This document shows, piece by piece, positions 22,240 through 32,783 of a DNA stretch of 64,000 nucleotides. The DNA comes from Cristatella mucedo (Eukaryota; Bryozoa; Phylactolaemata; Cristatellidae). The notes beneath the pieces were generated by a model, which made no database searches, was not told the DNA's origin, and saw only the letters and a program-made list of their open reading frames with translations. The stretch's first letter is position 1; every line of letters begins with the position of its first letter. The stretch lies in the NCBI GenBank assembly GCA_009760855.2, contig WPIO01000042.1, forward strand, positions 2,864,001-2,928,000. The letters run 5' to 3'. The position numbers and the translations under genes are program-made.

Positions 22240-23103
22240 CTATCTCTCTAAACGCTCCAAGGTTAGCTCCTTACCTAGTGATCCTGGTGATTATCAAGCT
22301 GATCGCTCAGCTTATTTGCTAACAAAATAGGCAAGATCAGGGAGTCCGTCCCTAGGGTGGCACAATTCCCCCTGGAATCATGTCCCTCAAGTCCACCTTG
22401 ATGTCTACGTTCAGCAGCACCTTAATGTCTACACTCAAGGAGGCCACTAATTACCACGTTGTGAAGCACATCTACCAATCAAAGAAGACAACTAGTCCTT
22501 TGGACCCTATTCCTCATGTCCTGCTTCTACGATGCATTGATCTGCTGCTGCCATACATAGGTAACATCATTCATATATCATTAGACTCAGGTCATGTCCC
22601 AGCACATTTCAAAAAGGCTGTTGTCCGGCCACCATGCAAGAAAGCAACACTAGACCAAGAGAACTTGACCAACTTTCGCCCAATCTCCCTTCAACCTTTC
22701 CTATCAAAGACACTGGAACGAGTCTTGGCAGACCAGCTGAGCTAATATATTAAAATACAGAAACTTCAAACCTTTCTAGTAAGTTCCAGTAGGATTTTAG
22801 AGCTAATCACTCAACAAAGTCGGCATTTATTCGGGTGTACAATGACCTACTTAGAAATGCAGATATGGGTAGAGTCTCTCTGCTTGTTTTGCTCGATCTT
22901 TTGGCAGCTTTTAATATTGTCGATCACCAAGTCCTTCCTGAGCGCCCACTTCTCGCCGACATGCACTGGCTCAAGTAAGGCATTGACTTTAAGGTTTGGT
23001 CACTCACCTCCAGGTCTCTTAATTCTTTCGCTCCAGCCTACCTATCAGATCTACACCTCCTTCAAGCTAAGCATCGTACCACCCACTTTTCGGACTCTAA
23101 TAT
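22240..23103 (+). mobile_element. Decayed LINE-A with internal deletion
   Basis: The plus strand retains the RT N-terminal region (KKTTSPLDPIPHVLLLRCID, then LTNFRPISLQPFLSKTLERV) and, after loss of the RT core near 22945, part of the C-terminal region and the HRTTxFS-like segment. Many frame breaks. Confidence 0.85.
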
Positions 23104-23195
23104 AATAACTATAATCCATTTATATAGTGCCCTAATATAACTTAATCTCAATTCGGGCGCTTTACAAATGCCACGGTGTTCGAGCCCTCAACCTG
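23104..23195 (-). mobile_element. SINE-A fragment
   Basis: The complement has the LINE-like hairpin tail and B-box region (GGCTCGAACACCG-like), wedged between two LINE-A fragments. Confidence 0.5.
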
Positions 23196-23722
23196 GTTTT
23201 GTCGCTCACTTTTAGGTCCCTTCATTCTATGGCTCCAGCCTATCTGTCAGATATACTACCCCATCAGGCCAAGCATCGTACCACCCACTTTTCGGAATTC
23301 AACAGTCTAGAAATATCTCGTACAAACCTTAAATCCTTTGGAGACCGTGCATTTAGTTCATATGCTCCCAAAGCCTGGAACTCCCTCCCGACCTGCGTCA
23401 GAACATCCCTTGACCTGACCACATTTAAAAGGAACCTAAAAACACACCTATTTAGGACAGCATTTAGTGGGTCCCTGTGATTCGTCCTTGATGTGCTCAT
23501 GCGTGCTGACACTGTGCATGCTGCCACTAACCACATTTGCATGCTGACCCTGTGCATGTCACCCCTAACCATATTATTCATTTCGTTTGTTTTTCAAGCA
23601 TGATTTTACTTACCATTCAATTGCATTTCACTTTACAGCAAATGTAAAGCGCCTAGAGAGAGAGAGAGATTGAGTTCTCTGAGGGCGCTTTATCAAGTGC
23701 AATATTATTATTATTATTATTA
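23196..23722 (+). mobile_element. LINE-A 3' end, fairly intact
   Basis: The ORF end reads SLTFRSLHSMAPAYLSDILP ... SFGDRAFSSYAPKAWNSLPT ... TFKRNLKTHLFRTAFSGSL, stop at 23478-23480, then about 220 bases of UTR, hairpin and ATT tail. Confidence 0.93.
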
Positions 23723-23825
23723 ACCTCGGCCAGACTGTGGTCGGGGCGATCAGCTTATTCAGTGGGCTAAGCCAGCTAATCTTTCAACCTAATATGGACC
23801 TCAAATCCTGTAGATGCTTGTTGTT

Positions 23826-23950
23826 ATTGAGCATGCTATCACTAGCCATTGGATCATGCTTCTTTTGCAGCAACTGTGAAGCCTATTGAAAGAGATTAAG
23901 CTCTCTGAGGGCGCTATATCAAATGTATTGTTTGTGCTATTATTATTATT
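23826..23950 (+). mobile_element. LINE-A tail fragment
   Basis: Terminal UTR, hairpin (CTATTGAAAGAGATTAAGCT) and ATT repeats only. Confidence 0.75.
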
Positions 23951-24510
23951 AAAAATGCACTCAAGAAGTCCACGTCAAAACTTCACTGACATTACTAGCA
24001 CACAAATTAAGGTTATGTCTCATCATTGCGAGAGAAGGCCATGTCAATTGCAAGGATTGAGCAGAGGCTGGTTGTTGGCTCTTCTTGGCTGATTGTTGTT
24101 TTTTAGTTGAATGCTGTGCTATTGACTATAGCCCTTCTCGTTTTACAGTGCAAAACATGAATGCGATGGTCGGCTAGCTTTGCTAACTTTTAAATATAAC
24201 TAATGTTTCAATACTCAGGAATGCTCGTGTCGTTGGCAACAATGCACGAGCACGTGCGTTGTGATAACGTTCATCTGATTTCCGTGAAAACTTCTGTAAC
24301 GGTGCAAAGCAATAGCAACATGGATCTCAATAGCTTTGCATGCTGAAGGTGGTTTCTTTTGTCATCCAATTTCGATGACAAGATATGAAGTGTGGTGCTT
24401 TTAATTTTTGGCATCGTTGTTGAATTGATGACAATTAAAAAAGTAGCCTCTTATGTTTAACAAATTGTTTTAGTGATTGACATTACGAGTTCCCACCCGG
24501 TTGAGTGATC
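23951..24510. other. Sequence upstream of the CARD exon at 24511
   Basis: No repeat or gene recognised. It would hold the 5' UTR and promoter if the ATG at 24511 is a true start; no clear TATA box is seen. A possible acceptor (TTGTTTTAG) ends at about 24473. Confidence 0.35.
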
Positions 24511-24651
24511 ATGGAGAGCGAGATGATGTCAAGGTTCACGTCTATGAATGGACAATTCATCGGCCACTTTCGTCAGAATATGGCTTCGCTTATTGGAACA
24601 CTCTTGTACGGCCGGAGGGCGATCACCTTGGCGGAAAAAGACGAAATAGAG
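24511..24651 (+). CDS. CARD first-half exon with its own start codon
   Basis: ATG at 24511 has A at -3 and G at +4, and an in-frame TGA lies just upstream (24502-24504), so translation would begin here. 47 codons run to a donor GAG/GTACGA in phase 0, the same phase and domain position as the first exons at 3713, 41061 and 46516. The peptide contains MSRFTSMNGQFIGHFRQNM, then ASLIGTLLYGRRAITLAEKD and EIE: CARD helices 1-3 with the Ile-Thr-x-x-Glu-x-x-Glu-Ile pattern common at helix 3. It is clearly more diverged than the cassette copies and lacks the Gln-rich linker, so it would be an N-terminal CARD. No second-half exon is found in the next 12 kb, where LINEs and a (CT)n tract follow at once. 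Confidence 0.6.
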
Positions 24652-24700
24652 GTACGATATTCAAAATCCGAGTAATTTTCTCTCAAGTCTGTTACAGTAG

Positions 24701-24878
<178 letters not shown>

Positions 24879-25194
24879 TCATTGGGCATAGAAATCTTCA
24901 AAATTAGCGTTTTCCATAGGGCTTGTTCGTAATCTAACCAAGTGCTTATACTCGATATTTTTTTCTCACCAGTCATCGGTAAACAGCCAGAAACCAAAGC
25001 CATAGGATCAAGATAGTTCGTCAAACTCTTATATAATACGGGTTTTGCAGGCTGAGTGGTCACAAAATTCATTTCGGAGCACGAAACTCGAAAATATCAA
25101 CTTTTCGTTGCTCTGGACCATACCCGGAGAATGCTGTGAGCTGCAGCATTGAAATTAAGATGCAGTAAATCCGAATTGTGAATGAATATATATT
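24879..25194. other. Presumed intron of the CARD exon
   Basis: Nothing recognisable. An acceptor-like TTTTTTCTCACCAG occurs near 24974, but the sequence after it does not read as a CARD half. Confidence 0.35.
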
Positions 25195-25808
25195 AATAAT
25201 AATATTAATAACAATAATGCACTTGATAAAGCGCCCCCAGAAAACTCAATCTCTTTCTAGGCGCTTTACATTTGCTGCAAAGGGAAACGCGATTAAATGG
25301 TGAGTAATATCATGCTTGATAAACAACATGAATAACATGGTTAGGGGTGACATGCACAGTGTCAGCATCCAAGCTTGGTTAGTGGCAGCATGCACAGTGT
25401 CAGCACGCACAAGCACATCAAGGACGAATCACAGGGACCCACTAAATGCTGTCCTCAATAGGCTTGTTTTAAAGTTCTTTTTAAATAAGCTTAAGTCAGG
25501 GGATGTTTTGACGAAAGTCGGGAGGAAGTTCCAGGCTTTGGGAGCATGCGAACTAAATGCATGGTCTCTCAAGGATTTGAGGTTTGTACGAGGTATTGGT
25601 TAACACTTAGATTCCGAAAAGCGGGTGGTACGATGCTTGGCCTGGTGGGAGAGTAGATCTGAGAGATAAGCTGGAGCCAAAGGATGAAGTGACCTAAGCG
25701 TGAGCGACAAAACCTTGAAGTCAATCCGTTGCCTGACTGGTAGCCAGTGCAGGTGAGCGAGAAGTGAAGCGATATGGCAACTGGGACGCTCACGACAAAC
25801 AAGCCTGG
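25195..25808 (-). mobile_element. LINE-A 3' fragment
   Basis: Antisense tail (AATAATAATA), hairpin, UTR and RT C-terminal region (complement LTCTGYQSGNGLTSRF-like and SYAPKxWN-like segments). Frameshifted. Confidence 0.88.
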
Positions 25809-25904
25809 CATATTTTACCTATTCTGCTCATCTTCCATGAAACAACTTCTGTGCAGTTCTTGGAAGGTTCTGTAGTATATTCCTACGTAAATAGGACTAT
25901 ACAG

Positions 25905-25985
25905 GATCACCATCTGATGGACTCGAACCCACGATCAGCGTCGTGAACTGCGAGCTGCTTACCCATGGGAGAACAGCACCCGGGG
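25905..25985 (-). mobile_element. tRNA-derived SINE fragment
   Basis: The complement has a perfect B-box GGTTCGAGTCC with an upstream tRNA-like head (GTTCTCCCATGGGTAAGCAG). Subfamily uncertain, nearest SINE-B. Confidence 0.5.
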
Positions 25986-26394
25986 GCAACAGAAGCTTTA
26001 CCGTCGTCTATGTCTGTCTATGTACCAAAATACAGTTTAGCTGAGCTGCAGCAATGAGCCACGTTTGACTTGCCGGCCACGTGGAGACATGGCCGGCCAA
26101 CGGAGCACCATTTTTCTTGTCGGAAGCTTATGCAAAAGATGTATGTGCCAAGCAATGCTTCTAAAGAGCTTACTCTCGCGAAACAGGTCTTGAGGATCAA
26201 GTCCTGTTGTGGGTGATCCTTTATTCCCCATTATAAGCGATGAGAGATAGTCGTCGTGGCTGTTCAATCACTACACGAATGAGAATTAACTCATTTTTTC
26301 AAGAAACTATTAAGTATACTCTTTGGTATCCGATAGTTCGTATAAATACTGTGGAATGTCGCTAGACCATGGCAACGCCATTGATAGATATGCA
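25986..26394. other. Unassigned spacer
   Basis: No gene or repeat recognised. Confidence 0.4.
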
Positions 26395-26576
26395 TAAGTG
26401 CATGCTCCCACTAACCACATTTGCATGCTGACCCTGTGCATGCCACCCCTAACCATATTATTCATTTTGTTTGCTTTTCAAGCATGATTTTACTGATCAT
26501 TCAATTGCATTTCCCTTTGCAGCAAATGTAAAGTGCCTAGAAATAGATTAAGTTCTCTGAGGGCGCTTTATCAAGT

Positions 26577-26608
<32 letters not shown>
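26395..26608 (+). mobile_element. LINE-A tail fragment
   Basis: About 210 bases: UTR, hairpin (AAGTGCCTAGAAATAGATT) and a long ATT tail. Confidence 0.88.
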
Positions 26609-27175
26609 GTTATGAGGCAGTATTTAGTTGCTGAAAGACATGGCATCTAGTCAGTAGCAGCGATCTTTATGTATGTTATCTGTAGTAACATGATATTTGA
26701 TAATATGTAGTAACTGATTAGAATGAGAAGCAAACGTGTTGCTGAACCAAGCTATTCACGGCTTACTATCTTGAAGCACATGCCTGGTGCTACATTTTGC
26801 AGATTTGGCAGGTAAAGTCAGTAGGAAATTGCTTCGCCCTCGAACCCTCTGGAGTGGGTTCACGGCTCATGCTACTCTTTATTTAAAGAGTAATCTCTTC
26901 TTCTCGTCTTAGCAAAATATGAAACAAGCAGGATTTGTGTGGCTTAACCGGTCATGAGACTATCTCCATGTCAGCACACTCTCGCTGCGAGTAATCGTCT
27001 GACACGAGGCGATGCATGTAGGGAGATTCTACTATGGATAAGTAGTTAGCATTAATAATAGATAATTTTTAATAGCTTTTTATCAGAATTGAATGTATCG
27101 TATTTATGTTCTTACAATTCGCTGCAAGATGAACAACCTAATGGTTACGGAAAAACAAAGTGTGCTTCGAAAATT
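26609..27175. other. Unassigned spacer
   Basis: No gene or repeat recognised. Confidence 0.4.
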
Positions 27176-27575
27176 GTAAAGGCTGAAGCTCAAAATCGGC
27201 TCTGCCAGCATCGGCTCTCCTGTTGAATCTGCACTAAATCTAGGGGTCATATTTCAAAGTGACCTTTCATTAGACGACCACATAAGCTCTACAGTCAAGT
27301 CTGTCTACTTTTAGCTGCATAATATTGCTAAAATTCCGGATTGCTTACACAGGTATACTTCTTCTAAATTGGCCCATGCATTTGTGACATCTCGTCTTGA
27401 CTTCTGGAGCTCACTGCTTGCTGGTCTACCAGCCTGTGCAATCAGCCGTTCACTGCTGGTGCAAAACTCTGCTGCTAGGTTTGTCTGTCGTGAGCGTTGC
27501 AGTTGCCACATCACACCACTTCTCACTGGCCTGCATTGCCTCCCAGTCAAGCAGCTCATCGACTTCAAGGCTTTG
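27176..27575 (+). mobile_element. LINE-A internal RT fragment
   Basis: Broken frame: LxLKIGSAS-like, VIFQSDLSLDDHISST, HAFVTSRLDFWSSLLAGLPA, LVQNSAARFVCRER. It stops without its own tail, abutting an antisense LINE-B tail. Confidence 0.88.
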
Positions 27576-27740
27576 TAATGTAATGTATCTCAATCTATAA
27601 CTTTGTAATGTAATGTAATGTAATGTAACGTAATGTATCTCTTTCTGTAACTCCACAAAGCCGTAAAGACTATGTGGGTTTTACGCAGGAGAGTTTTGTA
27701 TAGCCCACTTAAAGCCTAAGCGGCTTTCTGCGCATTCGGT
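27576..27740 (-). mobile_element. LINE-B 3' end, antisense
   Basis: Starts with (TAATG)n, the complement of the (ACATT)n tail, then the complement of the GTGGAGTTACAGA...AAGCCGCTTAGG terminal block. Confidence 0.85.
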
Positions 27741-27889
27741 AGCCAACAGACTTCATCTCACGCAAAAAAAGAGAAAGTGGGAAGCATAGCAGAGTCAGGA
27801 GAACAGTTGAGGTAGTGAGTAGCATGGAAGTAGCAGCTCAGGACCACTAAAACGTATGAGTCATAGTCAGCAGCAGGAGAGTAGTTGTC

Positions 27890-27922
<33 letters not shown>

Positions 27923-28388
27923 TCACTTGATAAAGCGTCCTCAGAGAACTTAATCTCTCTCTCTAGGTGCTTTACATTTGCTGTAAAGTGAAATGCAATT
28001 GAATGGTAAGTAAAATCATACTTGAAAAACAAACAAAATGAATAATATGGTTAGGGGTGACATGCACAGGGTCAGCATGCAAATGTGGTTAGTGGCAGCA
28101 TGCACAGTGTCAGCACTCATAAGCACATCAAGGACGAATCACAGGGACCCACTAAATGCTGTCCTAAAAAGGTGTGTTTTTAGGTTCCTCTTAAATGTGG
28201 TCAGGTCAGGGGATGTTCTGACGCAGGTCGGGAGGGAGTTCCAGGCTGTGGGAGCATACAAACTATATGCACGGTCTCCAAAGGATTTAAGGTTTGTACG
28301 AGATATTTCTAGACTGTTGAATTCCGAAAAGCGGGTGGTACGATGCTTGGCCTGATGGGGTAGCATATCTGAAAGATAGGCTTGAGCC
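27890..28388 (-). mobile_element. LINE-A 3' end, antisense
   Basis: Tail, hairpin and RT C-terminus (complement MAQAYLSDMLPHQAKHRTTR ... TFKRNLKTHLFRTAFSGSL), largely in frame. Confidence 0.93.
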
Positions 28389-28610
28389 ATAGAATGAACG
28401 GACTCGTTGAGTCAGATTCGTGGAAGCGAGTTCCACAGTCTAGGACCAGGAGAGCTAAAGCTTCTGTTGCAAACGGTCTTTAAGGGGAGGAATGGAACGG
28501 CTAATTTATTGTCCATCCAGGACCTGAGGAAACGAGGAGGATGGAACTGGTGCACCAGTTCAGCTAGGTATGGATAAGCCAAGCCGTGGCGGGCCTAGTG
28601 GGTCAGCGAA
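28389..28610 (-). mobile_element. LINE-B C-terminal fragment, antisense
   Basis: The complement encodes the LINE-B segment around SYLAELVHQFHP and SFSSPGPRLWNSLP-like text. It abuts LINE-A fragments on both sides, indicating nested insertions. Confidence 0.75.
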
Positions 28611-29118
28611 AGCTTTGTCACTCAGTTTAGGTCCTTTCATTCTTTGGCTCCAGCCTACCTATCAGATCTGCTCCCCCACCAGGCTAAGCATCGTACATCC
28701 GCTTTTCGGTATCTAACTGTTAACCTACACCTCGTACAAACCTTCAATCTTTTGGCAACCGTGCCTTCAGTTTGTATGGTCGCAAAGCCAGGAACTCATT
28801 CCCGACTTGCATCACCACAGCTCCTGACTTGTCCACATTAATTAAGAAACTAAAAATGCAATTTATCACAGCATTTAGTGGTTCCCCGTGATTCCACTTT
28901 TTGTGCTTATGCGTGCTGACACTGTGCATGCTGCCATTAACCACACTTTCATGCTGACCCTGAGCATGTCAACCCTAATCATGTTAGTCTTGTTGTTTAT
29001 TCAGCGAGCTAGCGCTAACCATTCGATCGTGCTTTTATTTCAACAAATTTAAAGTGCCTAGAAGGAGATTGAGTTCTCTAAAGGCACTTTATCAAATGTA
29101 TTATTATTATTATTATTA
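28611..29118 (+). mobile_element. LINE-A 3' end
   Basis: Diverged RT C-terminus (MAPAYLSDLLPHQAKHRT-like), UTR, hairpin and ATT tail. Confidence 0.85.
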
Positions 29119-29379
29119 AAAAGTAACCAAAGGTTTTTGACATGCATCGCTTAGAGGAGCGAACAATTACACAAGTACAATGATTACACGATAAGGCAAA
29201 ATTATTGAAGAAGGCAAAATTCGGGCAACCTGTAATTATGACTACTGGTGACTAAGATTCGCTTAATCTTGGATAAAAAGTGAGGGGAGAAGGAAAAAGA
29301 TAAGTTCACTTGGTAGTAAGGATTGCTTAGCAATAACCAATGCTCGTGTAGCTAGGGTTTTCTTATCTGGAAAATATTG
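29119..29379. other. Unassigned spacer
   Basis: AT-rich, no feature recognised. Confidence 0.4.
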
Positions 29380-31293
29380 TGCACATTGGTGCCTCCATAA
29401 AGCTCCCTCCGACTAAAGAAATTGCAAAATCGCAACCTGTGACCTTCCCAAACGATTTGTACAGGTTTCCGAATGTGATTTAGGTACGTTATAAGGTCTA
29501 GTAAAAAGAGCTCGTCTCCTGAAGACCTTACACCGTCATCTCTGTGGTCTTCACCGGCAGACCAACTTAGCCCTGCAATAACTGAGATTTTGTATGCTTC
29601 TCTGGAAAAGGGGGTCGTACCCAAGTCCTTCAAATCGGCAGTCGTTAGACCCGTACTTCAAAAGCCTGGATTAGATACAGAGGTCCTAGCAAACTAGTGC
29701 ATTATTATAACTATCGCCCATTTTCTCTTCTTCTTTTCTTGTCAAAGATTCTTGAAAAAATTGTTGCTAAGCAGCTGGTTGCACATATTGAAAAGAATGA
29801 AATGTCAGAAACATTTCAATCAGGATTCAAGATGCAGCACTCCACTGAAACTGCTCTCCTCCGTGTTAACAATGACATTCTACGTGGCACCGATGACGAG
29901 AATGTCACTGCCCAAGCTCTGCTAGATCTGTCAGCTGCCTTGGACACCATTAATGACGATGTTCTACTTGAACGATTGAGAACAACGATCCGTCTGGCAG
30001 GCCAGGCAAAGGCATGGTTTATATCGTACTTATCTGATCGTGTTCAATCCGTGTCTTGTGGGGTTCAGGTCTCATCCACCAGACCAGTCACTTGTAGATG
30101 TCTAGACTACTACCACTGCTAGATGTCTCTTGTTGTTCCTCAAAGGTCCTTCCTCGGTCCCTGGCTGTTCTTCATTTATACCCAACCTCTAAGAAAAGTG
30201 ATTAAGATCCAAGGAATAGGATATCACCTTTATGCTGACGATACTAAGCTGTATTTGTCATTCAACCGTTGGAATCTGCTGCAGTAACTGTGAAACTGAA
30301 TGCTTGCCTTGCCAACATTCGATCCTGGATGTCGGAAAACTTCTTGAAACTAAATGGCGATAAAACCGAACTGCTGCTCATAGGACACTCTAAGCGTTTG
30401 GCTGGATTAAAAAGCTTTGCTCTTCTAATAGGTGGTGCTGTTGTGCGACCATCACCACGTACTCGAAATGTAAGTGTCGTTTTCGACAGCTGCCTCAGTT
30501 TTAAATGCTTTATTCAGAAGACTGCTTCTACAGCTAGCCATCACGTCCGATCCGTCTAAGACTAGGAGCTGTCTTCCAAAATGGCTTGCAAAACATTTAA
30601 GTAGCTCCTTAGATCTGTCTCTGCTTGATTATTGTAATTCCCTTTTGGCTGGGCTGCCAAAGAAATCAACAAGGTCACTGCAAATGGCTATGAATATGGC
30701 TACAGGGCTATTTTCAGAATCCCAGAGGTTTGACCACGTGTCTACTTTGCTAAAAGAGCTAGGATGGCTGCCGGTTGATCAACAGATACAGAGCAAAGTT
30801 CTTAAGCTGACCCACAGGCCCACCACGGCTTGGCTCTCCGTATCAAACTGAACTGCTGCACCAGTTCCATCCTCCTCGTTTCCTCAGGTCCTCCATGGAC
30901 AATAATTGTTTTTAACTATTTCATTTCTCCTCTTAAAGACCGTTGGCGATAGAACCTTTAGCTCTGCAGGTCCTTAACTAAGGAACTCGCTTCCACGATT
31001 CTTACTCAACGACAACAACTATCCTCCTGCCGACTGTGGCACATCCTTTCCAGCAGTCCTGGGCAGCTACTTCCATGCTACTCACTACCTCAACTGCTCT
31101 CCTGATTCGGCTATGTGTCTCACTTTCTCTTCGCTTCGTGCCATGAAGTCTATTGGCTACCGAACGCGTACCGGAAGCCGCTTAGGCTCTCAGTGGGTTA
31201 TACAAAACTCCCCCGAATAACACCAACATAGTCCTCTGTGGAGTTACAGACGGAGATGCATGTGGAGTTACAGACGGAGAACATAACATAACT
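29380..31293 (+). mobile_element. LINE-B, decayed RT-containing copy
   Basis: Reads the L2-type RT from the N-terminal region (AITEILYASLEKGVVPKSFK) through [54 protein letters not shown] and GWLPVDQQIQSKVLKLTHR to an ACATAAC-type tail near 31290. Broken by stops and shifts (near 29697, 30120, 30285 and 30555). FDTID is changed to LDTIN. Confidence 0.9.
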
Positions 31294-31442
31294 TTAGATA
31301 CGCTAAGTCATTGCATTTGTTGACATAGACTGGAACCAAGTTCCAGACTGTTGGTGCATTCAAGCTGAAAGCCAGCTTGCAGCGAGAAGGTAATACTATT
31401 AATATTAGTACATTTGATATAGCACGTTTAGAGATTTCGATC

Positions 31443-31445
<3 letters not shown>

Positions 31446-31513
<68 letters not shown>

Positions 31514-31545
31514 GAGAGAGAGAGAAAAGAAAAGGAAGAAACTGA
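31446..31545. repeat. (TA)n then (GA)n microsatellite
   Basis: About 35 bases of TA followed by about 60 bases of GA-rich repeat. Confidence 0.95.
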
Positions 31546-31549
31546 AAAG

Positions 31550-31655
31550 GAAGCACGATCGAATGGTTAGCGGTAGCATGCTCAAAGACAACAAGCATAG
31601 AGTGGTTACGGGTTAAAGCACAGGGTCAGCATGCAAATATGGTTAGTGGCATTCT
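31550..31655 (-). mobile_element. LINE-A 3' UTR fragment, antisense
   Basis: Complement of the UTR words (CATGCTGACCCTGTGC and neighbours); no tail left because a microsatellite replaces it. Confidence 0.65.
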
Positions 31656-31752
31656 GTGGTGCAATTGTCTACTTGAGGAGCAAAGAGTTAGGATTGTTGC
31701 AAGCAAGCAAAACGAGCTGTAGGGACAAAGAGAGGATCGTTACATCGAATCG

Positions 31753-32025
31753 TAGGACAGCATTTAGTGGGTCCCTGTGATTCATCCTTGATGTGCTTAT
31801 GCGTGCTGACACTGTGCATGCTGCCACTAACCACATTTGCATGCTGACCCTGTGCATGTCACCCCTTAACCAAGCTATTCATTTTTTTTTTTTTTTCAAG
31901 CATGATTTTACTTACCATTCAATTGCATTTCACTTTACAGCAAATGTAAAGCGTCTATAGAGAGATTAAGTTCTCTGAGGGCGCTTTATCAAGGGAATTA
32001 TTACTATTATTATTATTATTATTAT
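31753..32025 (+). mobile_element. LINE-A tail fragment
   Basis: Begins at the end of the ORF (AGGACAGCATTTAGTGGGTC), then UTR, a T-run, hairpin and ATT tail. Confidence 0.9.
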
Positions 32026-32393
32026 CGTGAAGTCGACGTTTGACAGTTAACCAGAGCAGCATAGATAAAATTTACGTGATGCGACACCTATGTCGTGCAC
32101 TACCAGGGTTGTGTAACAGGGTGTTTTACCAGCTGGAGGTGGTTAAGGGTAATGGCCAAAGTAAAGGTAACTCGTCTAGTAAACAAGACGTGATGTAGCG
32201 TATGCATTAACTCCATTAGCTTCCATCTGCTTGTCTAACCAGCTGCCCTAATTTCGGCAGCTTTCGATTTCCTTGGAAGAATACTGATTGAACAAAATAA
32301 AGGTAAAGATGAGGTCTTTCAAACAGGGTAAAACTAAAACTACCCATACCCTCGTTAACCTTCGGAAGTTAGTGCCCATCCAAGTGAAAATGT

Positions 32394-32449
<56 letters not shown>

Positions 32450-32585
32450 TGCAGGGTTTTTTGTGGAAAAGGGAGTCTGATTCAGAACACGACTGTGAAG
32501 GGTGTGAAATAGTTCGGGCAGAGTTTACCGGCGTAGAAATTAAAAGTCTGATGTTGTTTGGCACTGACACCGGCCAAATGCAGAG
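32026..32585. other. Spacer with (GT)n microsatellite (32399-32446)
   Basis: A run of about 24 GT units; otherwise nothing recognisable. Confidence 0.6.
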
Positions 32586-32783
32586 AATTTGCATGCTGCC
32601 ACTAACCACACTTGCATGCTGACCCTGTGCATATCACCCCTAACCATGTTATTCATGTTGTTTATCAAGCATGATATTACGTGCCATTCAATCGCGTTTC
32701 AGTGCAGCAAATGTAAAGCGCCTAGAAAGAGATTGGTTCTCTGATGGTGCTTTGTCAAGTGTATTATTATTATCATTATTCTT
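32586..32783 (+). mobile_element. LINE-A tail fragment
   Basis: Terminal UTR, hairpin and ATT tail only; a LINE-B begins directly after it, probably inserted at the ATT tail. Confidence 0.88.
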
